From CAIWHR01 sp963726765 (lineage in GTDB: Bacteria > Pseudomonadota > Gammaproteobacteria > Burkholderiales > Casimicrobiaceae), in NCBI GenBank assembly GCA_963726765.1, contig CAVSDH010000005.1, positions 260,900 to 324,899 of the forward strand: a DNA stretch of 64,000 nt, in the 5' to 3' direction. The translations under genes and the position numbers were made by a program. Position 1 is the first letter of the stretch. The number at the start of each line of letters is the position of its first letter. The notes beneath the pieces are model-generated. The model did no database searches. It was not told the origin of the DNA and saw nothing but the letters and a program-made list of their open reading frames with translations. Positions 1 to 8,995 of the stretch are shown here, in pieces.

Positions 1-91
1 CCGCGCCTTGCGCGTTCTCGTCCCCGACCCGTGGAGCCGGTCGGACCCCGGGGGAGTTTCCCGAGCGCCCCGACAAAGCGGCCCGGAGGCC

Positions 92-1453
92 CTATGCCTT
101 CTCGCTCTTGTCGAGCGCCGGCTGGAATTCGGCCGTCGCCTTCTTCAGTTCGGTCGCCGGGTCCGCCCCGTTGATCATGTTGGTGAGCGCGATTCCGAAC
201 GTGTCGCGAAACTCGGTGACCGGCGAGATGATCGGCAGGCCGGGCTGCGCGATGCGCGCCGAGGTGAGCATGCATTCGACCCACTGCTTCGGCGACTTGA
301 AATCGCTCGATTGCTGTGCGGCGGCGTAGGCCGATTTCCTCACCGGCGCGCCCGCGGCCGATTGCAGCATTCGCGTCTGGTTGGCCTTGTTCGACGCCCA
401 CTGCACGTAGAACCAGGAGGGGCCCTTCTTCTTGCTGTACGGCGAGATCCCCTGGCCGTCGCCGAAGAGGGCAGAGACCTGTTTCCTCGGCCCCGGCGGC
501 ATGACGCCATAGCCGACCTTGCCGACGACGCGCGACTTGGTCGGATCCTCGATCGGTTGCGCGAAGCCAATGCCGTCGAGCCACATCGCGGCCTTGCCCT
601 GCAGGAAAAGGCTCTGCGATTCGTTCCAGTTGAATCCGGCGACGCCCGGCGGGCCGTATTTGGCGAGCAGCGTCTGGTACATCCTGGCCGCCTCGATGGC
701 TTCCGTTGTGTCCGTCATGAGCTTGCCATTGGCGTCGATGAATCCGCCGCCGTAGCCCAGCAGGAAGCTAGTCCATACCGGCACGTTGGCGTTCTTGAGC
801 CCGCGCGCGACGAAGCCCGATACGCCCTTGCCCGGATCATTCAGCTTTGCGGCCGCGTCGACGATCTCGGCGAAACTCTTCGGATAGGCGACGCCCTTCG
901 CATCGAACAGTTCCCTGTTGTAGTAGATGATCCATGGGTCGAGATTCAGCGGCAGGCTGTTGACGCGTCCGTCCGGCTCGACGGCGTAGTTGAGGCCACC
1001 TTGCGCGAAGTCGTCGAAATCGAGATCGGGAAAGGCGAGCGACTTGTCGGCGATCATCGGCCGCAGGTCCGAGAGCCAGTTGTTCTTCGCGAACTGCCGC
1101 TTCTGGACGTGATACGACAGCGCAATCACGTCGAAACTCGGATTGCCGGAATTGAATTCGATCACCGCCTTCTGCCTCTGCTGTTGCTCGGGAACCATTT
1201 CCGAGCCGACCACGATGCCGGTGAGATCCTCGAATTCCTTGTGATACTTGGTCAGGAGGTCTCCGCGCGGGCTCTTGACCAGGAACACCTCGATCTTCTC
1301 GCCCTTGAATTTCTTCCAGTCGAAAGTGCCCTGGGCGTGCGCAGAGAGCAGGCTCGCGCCCGGCACTGCACCAAGGGCAGCGGCACCGGCTCCGGCTTGC
1401 AGAAGCCTGCGGCGGTGCGCCGACGGACCCTGGACGCGCGTGCGGTCGGTCAT
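92..1453 (-). CDS. ABC transporter extracellular solute-binding protein (family 1)
   Basis: This is a 453-residue periplasmic binding protein of the sugar/polyol ABC uptake type. The N-terminus has an arginine cluster (HRRRLLQAG, residues 13-21) followed by an Ala/Gly-rich hydrophobic stretch and an AHA-Q cleavage-like site near residue 40, so export by Tat or Sec is likely. The mature part has the family-1 layout, with a W-P-rich ligand region (DPWIIYYNRELF) and a LFLQGKAAMWLDGIG segment typical of these proteins. The ATG at 1453 is chosen because a strong AGGAGG lies 7 bases upstream. The lyase gene lies immediately upstream on the same strand (66 bp gap), so the two are probably co-transcribed. 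Permease and ATPase genes are not in the window. The substrate is unknown; a sugar or sugar acid is inferred from the neighbours. Confidence 0.88.
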   Translation of the reverse strand: MTDRTRVQGPSAHRRRLLQAGAGAAALGAVPGASLLSAHAQGTFDWKKFKGEKIEVFLVKSPRGDLLTKYHKEFEDLTGIVVGSEMVPEQQQRQKAVIEFNSGNPSFDVIALSYHVQKRQFAKNNWLSDLRPMIADKSLAFPDLDFDDFAQGGLNYAVEPDGRVNSLPLNLDPWIIYYNRELFDAKGVAYPKSFAEIVDAAAKLNDPGKGVSGFVARGLKNANVPVWTSFLLGYGGGFIDANGKLMTDTTEAIEAARMYQTLLAKYGPPGVAGFNWNESQSLFLQGKAAMWLDGIGFAQPIEDPTKSRVVGKVGYGVMPPGPRKQVSALFGDGQGISPYSKKKGPSWFYVQWASNKANQTRMLQSAAGAPVRKSAYAAAQQSSDFKSPKQWVECMLTSARIAQPGLPIISPVTEFRDTFGIALTNMINGADPATELKKATAEFQPALDKSEKA

Positions 1454-1518
1454 GATGATCCTCCTCGAATTTGCGGTTGGGCGTTGCACGCCAGCCCTGT
1501 GCCGGGCCGTGCGGAACT

Positions 1519-2427
1519 TCAGTCGGAGATGATACTCGCCCGCCGCAGCCGATCGAGCATCGCGTCGCGGTCGGCGGTGGACAACGGGGCGAGCGGCGGG
1601 CGCACGGCGATCCACGCATCGTCGCCGGAGAGATGGGCCAGCAGCGCCTTGAACGCCGGCATCAACGGATATTCGACGGCGATGTCGATGAATCGGCGAA
1701 CCGTCCCGAGCGCCGAATCTCCGTCGGGCATGCCGGCGCCGTCGAAAAGCCGGCGCATCACCTGCGGAAACAGGTTGGCAATGCCGCAGATCGTGCCCGC
1801 ACCGCCCGCCGCCAGCATGGCATGCAGGTGGGGCTCGTGGCCGACGAACACCGCGAGGTCGGGAAACCGGGACTTGAGGGCGAGGCTGTGGTCGAGATCG
1901 CCTGCACTGTCCTTGAGGCCGACGACGACGCCGGGATAGGCAGTGCGCAGGCGCGCGATGACGGAGCCGGGAATGGGTGCAGCCGTCACCTGCGGGATGT
2001 GGTAGAGATAGAGTCGCAGCCGGGCGTCGGCGACCGCTTCGATCAGTGCCGCGTAGTAGGCGAATAGCCCGTCGTCGGCCACCTCCTTCCAGAAAAACGG
2101 CGGCAGGACCAGTGCACCGGCGCAACCCTGGGCAACGGAATGCCGCGTGAGCTCGACCGTTTCCGGCAGCGCGGCGCACCCCGTTGCCGCCAGGATCCGC
2201 GTTGGCGCGATCCCGGCGCCAACGAGCGCTTCCAGGCCGCGCGTGCGCTCGGCGACGCCGAACGACTGTCCCTCGCCGGTCGTCCCGAAGGGCGCGATTC
2301 CGTCGATGCCCGCATCGAGAAGCGTGCGGGCGTGTGCCGCGAATCGTGCGTGATCGATGCCGCCATCGTCGTCGAGTGGCGTCAGCGTGGCGCACCAGAC
2401 GCCATGAATCGTCGCGGGATCGTTCAT
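1519..2427 (-). CDS. Dihydrodipicolinate synthase-family lyase/aldolase
   Basis: This is a 302-residue class I aldolase of the DapA/N-acetylneuraminate lyase superfamily. It shows the GTTGEG pyruvate-carboxylate binding motif (residues 49-54), Tyr142 in LYLYHIP and the Schiff-base Lys172 in GLKDSAGD, so it should be active. Family members cleave or dehydrate 2-keto-3-deoxy sugar acids as well as making dihydrodipicolinate. The setting beside a dehydrogenase, a lactonase and two uptake systems argues for a catabolic 2-keto-3-deoxy acid aldolase or dehydratase rather than lysine synthesis; this is inference. The ATG at 2427 gives the usual family length. An upstream in-frame start at 2466 would add 13 unlikely residues. 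The gene is divergent from the TRAP operon across about 105 bp, which must hold both promoters. Confidence 0.87.
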   Translation of the reverse strand: MNDPATIHGVWCATLTPLDDDGGIDHARFAAHARTLLDAGIDGIAPFGTTGEGQSFGVAERTRGLEALVGAGIAPTRILAATGCAALPETVELTRHSVAQGCAGALVLPPFFWKEVADDGLFAYYAALIEAVADARLRLYLYHIPQVTAAPIPGSVIARLRTAYPGVVVGLKDSAGDLDHSLALKSRFPDLAVFVGHEPHLHAMLAAGGAGTICGIANLFPQVMRRLFDGAGMPDGDSALGTVRRFIDIAVEYPLMPAFKALLAHLSGDDAWIAVRPPLAPLSTADRDAMLDRLRRASIISD

Positions 2428-2532
2428 TGGGTACTCGGCCCCGGGTGTTTTCGGTACCATAAGCATAGCAGCGCGGCGTTGCGGGAGACTCGCATCGTGA
2501 CGACCGCGCCCGTCAACCTGGGGGAGGCAAAC

Positions 2533-3522
2533 ATGATTTCACGTCGCAGGTTCACCGGCGCGGCCGCGGCAGCGCTCGCCACCGGACCGTTCATTCGGCG
2601 TGCCGGCGCGCAGACGAAGACCGTGATCCGCTACGGCGACGTGCTCCCGGCCAGTTACCCGAGCGTGGTCGCGATCGAAGCCGCGGGCAAGGAAATCGCG
2701 GAAAAGACCGGTGGCCGGATAGAAATGCAGTCGTTTCCCGCGTCGCAGCTCGGCACGCAGCGCGACATGATCGATGCCCTCGCGTCGAATGCGCTGCAGC
2801 TCTACACCGACGGCGCAGCGACGTTCGGCGCGTGGGTGCCGGCGATCTCGGTGCTCGAGGCTCCCTACGTCTGGCGCGATGCGGCGCACATGGCCAGGGG
2901 GATGGCGAGCCCGGACGCGCGCGCCCTGGTCGATTCGCTGGTCAAGAACCGCGGCATGCGCATCGTCGACACGATCTATTACGGCACGCGCCAGGTGACG
3001 ACGGCGAACAAAGCGGTCAGCCAGCCGAAGGACATGGAAGGTTTCAAGCTGCGCGTGCCGCCGGTCGACGTCTTCAATGCGATGGCCGAAGCCTGGGGCG
3101 CGCGGCCGACGCCGATCAATTTCGGCGAACTCTACCTTGCGCTGAAGCAGGGCGTGGTCGACGGGCAGGAGAATCCTCTGCCGACCATCCAGTCGGCGAA
3201 GATCTTCGAAGTCCAGAAGTACCTGGTGCTGACGTCGCACATCATCACGCCCCGGTTCGTCGTGGTGAACGAGCAGTTCTGGAGCGGGCTGGCCGCCGCG
3301 GACCGTGCGATCGTGCAGGCCGCGCTCGGCAAGGCGGTGACAAGCGCGAACGCCGAGATCCTGAAGCAGGAGGGCGAGCTTGCGGACACGTTCAGGAAGG
3401 GCGGAATGACGGTCATCACCCCGGACGTCGCCGCATTCCGCTCCGCGGTGCTGAAGAGCGTTCCTCCCAAGTTCGAGTCGCGCTGGGGCAAGGGCGTCTA
3501 CGAGCGGTTGCAGGCGCTCTAG
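2533..3522 (+). CDS. TRAP transporter substrate-binding protein, DctP family
   Basis: This is a 329-residue periplasmic receptor of a tripartite ATP-independent transporter. It begins with a Tat-like signal (SRRRFTGAAAAALATG) with a cleavage-like AGAQ near residue 27. The mature domain carries the DctP-typical GVVDGQENPLPTI segment and the conserved FKLRVPP motif, which in this family holds the arginine that binds a substrate carboxylate. The substrate is therefore probably an organic or sugar acid. The start at 2533 has a GGGGGAGG ribosome-binding site. The gene is followed by DctQ and DctM, and then by two catabolic enzymes in the same direction, forming one likely operon ending at 7273. 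Confidence 0.92.
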   Translation: MISRRRFTGAAAAALATGPFIRRAGAQTKTVIRYGDVLPASYPSVVAIEAAGKEIAEKTGGRIEMQSFPASQLGTQRDMIDALASNALQLYTDGAATFGAWVPAISVLEAPYVWRDAAHMARGMASPDARALVDSLVKNRGMRIVDTIYYGTRQVTTANKAVSQPKDMEGFKLRVPPVDVFNAMAEAWGARPTPINFGELYLALKQGVVDGQENPLPTIQSAKIFEVQKYLVLTSHIITPRFVVVNEQFWSGLAAADRAIVQAALGKAVTSANAEILKQEGELADTFRKGGMTVITPDVAAFRSAVLKSVPPKFESRWGKGVYERLQAL

Positions 3523-3607
3523 CAATCCGCGCGATCCATCGGGCGGCGCCGCGGACCTGACGTTCGCAGCGTCGCGGTCTGCCGTCAGCGATTCGGGAGA
3601 AGGCACT

Positions 3608-4099
3608 GTGTCGCCATGGACCAAAGGGGCTGAAAAGGTCCTCGACGCCGTTGCCGTCGCGCTGTTCGCCGCGATGTTCGGCGCGATCATCGTCCAGATC
3701 GTCCTGCGGTATGTATTCAATGCGCCTCTCGTCTGGACGGACGAAGCGGCGTCGTACCTGTTCGTGTGGATCTCGTTCCTCGGCTGGGCGATGGCGACGC
3801 GCAAGCGGATCCACATCGGGATCGGACTCGTCGCCGACCGGCTGCCACCGCGCGGGCGGCGCTGGCTCCACGCCTTCTGGTGCGCCGCGACGATCGCGTT
3901 CGCGCTGGTCCTGCTCGTGGTCGGCGTCGCCGTCACGCGGCGCAATGTCGATGTGCAAATGGTGTCCATCGATTACGCGATCTGGCCGGTCTACCTCGTC
4001 GTGCCGATCGCGGCGGCGTGCCTCGTCCTCTACGGCGTGCGCGACCTCATCACCATCGTTCGCCGCGGCGACGTCAAGGCGACGGAGGTGCAACTGTGA
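3608..4099 (+). CDS. TRAP transporter small permease, DctQ family
   Basis: This is a 163-residue integral membrane protein with four predicted hydrophobic segments. It has the conserved VIVQIVLRYVFNAPLVWTDEAA-type motif that defines DctQ (residues about 25-45). It starts with GTG behind GGGAGAAGG. Its stop overlaps the start of the large permease in a GTGA arrangement, indicating translational coupling. It forms the transport complex with the next gene and receives substrate from the DctP protein encoded 85 bp upstream. Confidence 0.92.
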   Translation: MSPWTKGAEKVLDAVAVALFAAMFGAIIVQIVLRYVFNAPLVWTDEAASYLFVWISFLGWAMATRKRIHIGIGLVADRLPPRGRRWLHAFWCAATIAFALVLLVVGVAVTRRNVDVQMVSIDYAIWPVYLVVPIAAACLVLYGVRDLITIVRRGDVKATEVQL

Positions 4100-5382
4100 C
4101 CTCCACGATGCTGGTCATCCTCGCCGTCTGGGTGGTTGCGCTTTTCCTGGGGCCTCCGATCTGGCTCGCGATGGCGCTCGCAGGGTCGGTATTCGTGCTG
4201 AGCCAGCACATCGACTCGATCATCATCGTTTCGCAACAGGTGTCGGCGGCAAACTCGTTCACCTTCGTCGCGGCGCCGTTGTTCATCCTGATGGGGCACG
4301 TGATGAACAACGCCGGCGTGACGCACCGGATTTTCGACTTCGCCGCCGCGATCGTCGGCTGGCTGCGGGGCGGCTTGTGCCACGCCAACGTGGTCGCGTC
4401 GATGATCTTCGCCGGCATGTCCGGGTCCGCGGTCGCGGAGGCCGGCGGTCTCGGCACGGTAGAGATCAAGGCGATGCGCGACGCGAACTACCCTCCGGAA
4501 ATGGCCGCCGGGTTGACTGCGGCGGCCGCCACGATCGGACCCATCATTCCGCCATCGCTGCCGATGGTCGTCTATGGCGCGGCCGCCGAGGTGTCGGTGG
4601 GCAAGCTCTTCATCGCCGGAGTCGTCCCTGGCGTGCTGATGGGGCTCGCTCTCATGGCGCTCTGCACGGTGATGGCACGCAGTCTCGATCTGCCGAAGGG
4701 CCGCTTTCCCACGCTGCCGCTCCTGTGGCGAAAATTTTGCGAGGCCTTCTGGGCGCTGATGACGCCGGTGGTGCTGCTTGCGGGCATGCTGTCCGGAATC
4801 TTCACGCCGACCGAAGCCGCTGCCGTCGCGACGCTGTACGCATTGATCCTCGGACTCTTCGTCTATCGAAGCTTCAGCATCCGCGCGCTGCCGCGACTGA
4901 TCCTCGACACCATCGAGACGACCGGCGTGGTGATGGCGCTGGTGATGGCGGCCAAGCTCCTCGGATGGTGTCTCGCGATCTCGCGCATTCCGCAGCTGGT
5001 CGGCGCATCGCTGACGACCTGGACCGCGAGCCCGATGGTCTACCTGCTGATCGTCAACCTCCTGCTGCTGTTCGTCGGCTGCTTCATGGAAGCGATCGCC
5101 GCGATGCTGATCCTGATACCGATCCTCGTGCCCGTCGCAATGAAGCTCGGGATCGACCCCGTGCACTTCGGCCTCGTATTCGTGCTGAACCTGATGATCG
5201 GAACCGTTACGCCGCCTGTCGGCGTGGTGCTCTACGTCGTCGCGAACATCGCGAAGATTTCCTTCGAGCGCATGTCGCGGGCGATCGTGCCGTTCCTCGT
5301 TCCCTTGCTCGTGGTGCTGGCGGGCGTCACGCTTTGGCCGCCGCTGACAACGTGGCTGCCCGGCGCGCTCATCGGGCGATGA
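4096..5382 (+). CDS. TRAP transporter large permease, DctM family
   Basis: This is a 428-residue polytopic inner-membrane protein of the ion-transporter superfamily and the sodium-coupled translocation subunit of the TRAP system. It shows typical DctM features: PLFILMGHVMNNAG, MIFAGMSGSAVAEAGGLG and IGPIIPPSLPMVVYG. The length is normal for the family. The GTG at 4096 overlaps the DctQ stop and is preceded by GGAGG. An ATG four codons later (4108) is the alternative start. Its own stop overlaps the ATG of the aldo/keto reductase, so the transporter and enzymes are almost certainly one transcript. Confidence 0.93.
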   Translation: MTSTMLVILAVWVVALFLGPPIWLAMALAGSVFVLSQHIDSIIIVSQQVSAANSFTFVAAPLFILMGHVMNNAGVTHRIFDFAAAIVGWLRGGLCHANVVASMIFAGMSGSAVAEAGGLGTVEIKAMRDANYPPEMAAGLTAAAATIGPIIPPSLPMVVYGAAAEVSVGKLFIAGVVPGVLMGLALMALCTVMARSLDLPKGRFPTLPLLWRKFCEAFWALMTPVVLLAGMLSGIFTPTEAAAVATLYALILGLFVYRSFSIRALPRLILDTIETTGVVMALVMAAKLLGWCLAISRIPQLVGASLTTWTASPMVYLLIVNLLLLFVGCFMEAIAAMLILIPILVPVAMKLGIDPVHFGLVFVLNLMIGTVTPPVGVVLYVVANIAKISFERMSRAIVPFLVPLLVVLAGVTLWPPLTTWLPGALIGR

Positions 5383-6380
5383 ATCTCGTCAGCGACGTGC
5401 CCGCGCTCGGCGGCGCGCCGCTCGGCAACCTGTACTCACCCGTCACCGATGACGCGGCAAGCGAGCTCGTTCGTCGCGCGTGGCAATGCGGCGTCAGGTA
5501 TTTCGACACCGCTCCGCACTATGGCAACGGACGGTCCGAGCAGCGGATCGGCGCGGCGCTGCGCGACATGCCGCGCGACTCGTTCCTGCTGTCGACGAAG
5601 GTCGGTCGCATTCTCGTGCCCGACACGGAGGCACCGACGACCCAGAACGGTTACGTCGACGTACTGCCGTTTGTCCAACGCTGGGATTACTCTCGCGACG
5701 GCACGTTGCGCAGTCTCGACGACAGCCGGCGGCGGCTGGGCATGGCGCGCATCGATTGCGTGTTCATTCACGACGTCGCGCGCGATGCGCACGGCGACCT
5801 GCAGCCGCAGCGCTTCCGCGAGGCGATGGACGGCGCGGTGCCGGCGTTGGCGCGACTGAAGTCCGAGCAGTCGATCGGCGGTTTCGGCCTGGGCGTCAAC
5901 GATTGGCGAGTGTGCGTCGACGCGCTGGCGTACGCGGATCTGGACGTCCTCCTGCTGGCAGGCCGCTACACGCTGCTCGACCAGAGCGCGCTTCCCGAGC
6001 TCCTTCCGCTGTGCGTGAAACGCGGGGTCCGTGTCGTGATCGGCGGCCCGTTCAATTCGGGGATACTTGCAACCGGTGCGTATCCGGAGAACGGGGACGT
6101 TCCGCGTTTCGACTATGCGCCGGCCCCGCCGACGATCGTCGCCCGCGTCGCGGCGATCGAGGCGGTCTGCGCCTCGCATCGCGTTCCGCTGAAGGCCGCG
6201 GCGCTGCAGTTCCCTCGCGCGCATCCCGCGGTTGCGTGCGTGCTCGCCGGTGCGCGATCGGTCGCGGAGCTCGAGCAGAACCTTGCGCTCGCCGCGCATC
6301 CGATCCCCGCGGCATTCTGGTCCGAGCTTCGCGCGCGGGGCCTCGTCGCCGGGAATGCGCCGCTGCCGGGGTTGCCGTGA
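5379..6380 (+). CDS. Aldo/keto reductase, sugar 1-dehydrogenase type
   Basis: This is a 333-residue NAD(P)-dependent oxidoreductase with a TIM-barrel AKR fold. The catalytic tetrad is visible: Asp43 and Tyr48 (FDTAPHYGNG), Lys74 (STKVG) and His131 (FIHDV). The sequence resembles the D-threo-aldose/L-fucose 1-dehydrogenase branch, which oxidises aldoses at C1 to lactones. That fits the lactonase-type gene that follows. The start codon overlaps the DctM stop (ATGA). The expected order of action is uptake, oxidation to the lactone, hydrolysis, dehydration, then cleavage by the DHDPS-family enzyme. No dehydratase gene lies in the window. Substrate identity is inferred, not shown. Confidence 0.88.
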   Translation: MNLVSDVPALGGAPLGNLYSPVTDDAASELVRRAWQCGVRYFDTAPHYGNGRSEQRIGAALRDMPRDSFLLSTKVGRILVPDTEAPTTQNGYVDVLPFVQRWDYSRDGTLRSLDDSRRRLGMARIDCVFIHDVARDAHGDLQPQRFREAMDGAVPALARLKSEQSIGGFGLGVNDWRVCVDALAYADLDVLLLAGRYTLLDQSALPELLPLCVKRGVRVVIGGPFNSGILATGAYPENGDVPRFDYAPAPPTIVARVAAIEAVCASHRVPLKAAALQFPRAHPAVACVLAGARSVAELEQNLALAAHPIPAAFWSELRARGLVAGNAPLPGLP

Positions 6381-6382
6381 CG

Positions 6383-7273
6383 ATGGATTCATCTGCCGGC
6401 GCCGACGCGCGGGTCGACGCGCATCAGCACGTCTGGCAACTGGCACGCGGCGACTATGGCTGGCTCACGCCGGACCTCGCGGCGATCCATCGGGATTTCA
6501 CTCTCGACGATCTTGCGCAGGTTTCCGCGCGCGCCGGCGTCGCGTCGACGGTGCTCGTGCAGGCCGCGCCGACCGTCGCCGAGACGGAGTTCCTGCTGGC
6601 GACCGCCGCGCGCAGCAACGGCCTGGTCAGGGGCGTCGTGGGCTGGGTGGATCTTGCCGCGCCGGACGCAGCCGCAACGATGTCGCGGCTTGCGCAAGAC
6701 CCACTGCTGAAATCGATTCGACCGATGCTGCAGGACATCCCTGACCCGGAGTGGATCCTGCGCACGGAGGTCGACACCGCGCTCGCCGCGATGCAGGGCT
6801 TGGGCTTGCGTTTCGATGCGCTCGTCAAGGTCGCACATCTTCCGGCAGTGCTGGGGATGCTCGAACGGCACCCCGACCTCGCCGTCGTCATCGATCATGG
6901 CGCCAAGCCCGCCATCGCGGCAGGTGCTTGGCACCCGTGGGCCGGCCTGATCGACGCGGTCGCGCGGCACCCGCGCGTCCATTGCAAGATTTCGGGTCTC
7001 GTGACCGAGGCTGGCCCCGACTGGACCGCCGACGCGCTGCGGCCGTGGGTCGACCATCTTCTGCAGTGTTTCGGCCCGGCACGTCTGATGTGGGGAAGCG
7101 ACTGGCCGGTGGTCAATCTCGCGGGAGGCTACGCGCGATGGCTCGCGGCGACCGACGCGTTGCTGCGACCGCTCGACGCAATCGATCGCACGGCGATCCT
7201 TGGCGGCAATGCCGCGCGGTTCTACGGGCTCGGGCTAGCGCAGGGATCGCGCCCGAACCGCACGCGTCAGTAG
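6383..7273 (+). CDS. Amidohydrolase 2 family protein, probable sugar lactonase
   Basis: This is a 296-residue metal-dependent hydrolase (PF04909, COG3618 type). The N-terminal DAHQHVW holds the HxH metal ligands (His14, His16). Further conserved positions are VIDHGAKP in the middle and GSDWPV near the C-terminus, which supplies the catalytic Asp. Close family members hydrolyse L-fucono- and L-rhamnono-lactones, consistent with the upstream sugar dehydrogenase. The ATG at 6383 is used; a GTG at 6377, overlapping the previous stop in GTGA style, would add two residues and is equally possible. The 3' end overlaps the converging ppsR gene by 7 bp. Confidence 0.87.
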   Translation: MDSSAGADARVDAHQHVWQLARGDYGWLTPDLAAIHRDFTLDDLAQVSARAGVASTVLVQAAPTVAETEFLLATAARSNGLVRGVVGWVDLAAPDAAATMSRLAQDPLLKSIRPMLQDIPDPEWILRTEVDTALAAMQGLGLRFDALVKVAHLPAVLGMLERHPDLAVVIDHGAKPAIAAGAWHPWAGLIDAVARHPRVHCKISGLVTEAGPDWTADALRPWVDHLLQCFGPARLMWGSDWPVVNLAGGYARWLAATDALLRPLDAIDRTAILGGNAARFYGLGLAQGSRPNRTRQ

Positions 7274-8094
7274 CCGTGCCGCCGGAGATTCGCGCGGTGG
7301 ACGATGGTCGTCGCGATCTCCTCGATCGACTTGGCCGACGTGTCGAGCGCCGGAATGCCTTCACGCGAGAGCAGGTGTTCGCATTCGCGCACTTCGAAGC
7401 GGCAATTTTCGAGCGATGCATACTTGCTGTGCGGACGGCGTTCCTCGCGGATCTTGTGCAGCCGGTTGGGGTCGATCGTCAGGCCGAAAAGACGGTCGCG
7501 ATACGGCAGCACGGACGCCGGCAGCTTGCGGTCCGCAAAGTCGTCGGGTGTCAGCGGAAAGTTCGCGGTGCGGATCCCGAACTGCAGGGCCAGGTAGAGC
7601 GACGTGGGTGTCTTCCCGCAGCGGGAAACGCCAACGAGGATCACCTGCGCCTTCGCGAGGTCCCGTGTCGCGGCGCCGTCGTCGTGCGCCTGCGAAAAAT
7701 TGATCGCCTCCATCCGCGCGAAGTACTCGTGGCTGTTGGCGATGCCGTGCGTCCGGCCCGCCGCGTGCGAGCTCTTGGCCTTCAGTTCGGCTTCCAGCGG
7801 CGCGATGAATATCTGAAACAGGTCGAGGGTCAGCGCCTTCGCGTCGCGGCGAATCGTCGCGCTCATGGTCTCGTTGACGATCGAGCTGAAGACGATCGGT
7901 CGCTTGCCCTCGCGCTCTGCCGTCTCGTTGACCTGCCGCACCACGGCATCGACCTTGTCGGGGGTGTCGACGAAGGGCACCGTGTGGCGCTGGAACTCGA
8001 AATCCTCGAATTGCGACAACAGGCTGTTGCCGAAATTCTGCGCGGTGATGCCGGTGCGGTCCGAAATGAAGAAGACGGTGCGTCGGGTATGCAT
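7267..8094 (-). CDS. ppsR: PEP synthase regulatory protein (DUF299 kinase/pyrophosphorylase)
   Basis: This 275-residue protein is the bifunctional kinase/pyrophosphorylase that inactivates PEP synthase by ADP-dependent phosphorylation of a threonine and reactivates it by Pi-dependent dephosphorylation. It begins with the family signature FFISDRTGITAQNFGNSLLSQF and has a P-loop, VGVSRCGKTPTS, in the second half. Both are intact and the length is standard. The ATG at 8094 is the only start that gives a family-type N-terminus; the reading frame stays open further upstream without similarity. Its target, ppsA, lies about 1.8 kb away on the other strand, as is common in betaproteobacteria. Confidence 0.93.
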   Translation of the reverse strand: MHTRRTVFFISDRTGITAQNFGNSLLSQFEDFEFQRHTVPFVDTPDKVDAVVRQVNETAEREGKRPIVFSSIVNETMSATIRRDAKALTLDLFQIFIAPLEAELKAKSSHAAGRTHGIANSHEYFARMEAINFSQAHDDGAATRDLAKAQVILVGVSRCGKTPTSLYLALQFGIRTANFPLTPDDFADRKLPASVLPYRDRLFGLTIDPNRLHKIREERRPHSKYASLENCRFEVRECEHLLSREGIPALDTSAKSIEEIATTIVHRANLRRHGY

Positions 8095-8152
8095 CGGTTT
8101 CCGGTGGTGGCGTGACGGCGCAGCGACGGGCGCCAACGGTACGGCGGGCGCC

Positions 8153-8995
8153 CTACCAGTCCTTCCAGACCGGGACCACGCCAGCGGGCAGCGGCGGCAG
8201 GTCGCCCAGGTCCATCCAGCTCTCGCACGGTCCGTGATAGTCGGAGCCACAGGAAGCCGCGAGCCCGAACACCCGGCACTGGGTTGCGAACTCGGTGTAC
8301 TGCGCCGGCGTGTGCGCCGGTGAAAGTACTTCGATTGCATCGCCGCCCACGTCCCGAAATTCGGAGAGCAGACGCCGCATGCCGCCGGCGCCGACCTTGT
8401 AGCGGCCCGGATGCGCAATCACCGCCTGCCCGCCGGCGACGTGAATCCATTCGACGGCCTGGGGTAGCGTCGCCCATGCGTGTGCCACGTGGCCGGGCTT
8501 CCCCGGCACGAGATACCGCTTGAAGACGTCCTTGACCTCGCGTGCGTAACCCGCCTCGACAAGAAAGCGCGCGAAATGCGTACGCGAAACGAGAGGCTCG
8601 CTGGTCACGAACTTGAGTGCGCCTTCGTAGGCGCCGGGAATCCCCGCGGCTGCCAGCGCGTCGCCCATGCGGCGGGCGCGCGTCGACCGGCCCTCGCGTA
8701 TCGCGGCGAGGCCGGCAGCGAGCGACGCGTCCTCGGCATCGATCCTGAGGCCGACGACGTGAATCGTCAGGTCCTCCCAGCTCACCGACAGTTCGGTACC
8801 GGAGACGAATTCGATCGCCGCCGACCGTGCGGCGTCGCGCGCCTCCGCAATTCCGGAGACTTCGTCATGATCGGTCAGCGCAAGGACGTCGACACCGCGC
8901 TGAGCAGCGCGGCTGACGACGTCAGCGGGGGAGAGCAGGCCGTCCGAACGGGTCGAGTGACAATGCAGGTCGTAGCGACGCACAGGAGAAGGCAA
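8153..8995 (-). CDS. PHP-domain phosphoesterase (RNase AM/YciV-like)
   Basis: This is a 280-residue protein with a polymerase-and-histidinol-phosphatase fold. It shows DLHCHSTRSDG (His11, His13) and ALTDHDEVSG near the N-terminus, IAHPGRY in the middle and SCGSDYHGP near the end, the four metal-binding motifs of the family. Homologues (YciV, TrpH) hydrolyse nucleoside 3',5'-bisphosphates and trim RNA 5' ends. The start is taken as TTG at 8995 because the DLHCH motif must be included; a GTG at 8983 is the alternative. Neither has a good Shine-Dalgarno. A TAGAAT hexamer at 9026-9031 on this strand is a possible -10 element. Confidence 0.88.
   Translation of the reverse strand: MPSPVRRYDLHCHSTRSDGLLSPADVVSRAAQRGVDVLALTDHDEVSGIAEARDAARSAAIEFVSGTELSVSWEDLTIHVVGLRIDAEDASLAAGLAAIREGRSTRARRMGDALAAAGIPGAYEGALKFVTSEPLVSRTHFARFLVEAGYAREVKDVFKRYLVPGKPGHVAHAWATLPQAVEWIHVAGGQAVIAHPGRYKVGAGGMRRLLSEFRDVGGDAIEVLSPAHTPAQYTEFATQCRVFGLAASCGSDYHGPCESWMDLGDLPPLPAGVVPVWKDW

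Noticed and set aside
8..1939. 643-codon open frame opposite the ABC receptor and lyase genes
   Set aside because: It is antisense to two clear genes, is arginine-rich with no motif, and results from the high GC content.
3651..5379. Long frame preceding and fused to the aldo/keto reductase in the plus strand
   Set aside because: Only the part from 5379 is family-like; the rest overlaps DctQ and DctM in a wrong frame.
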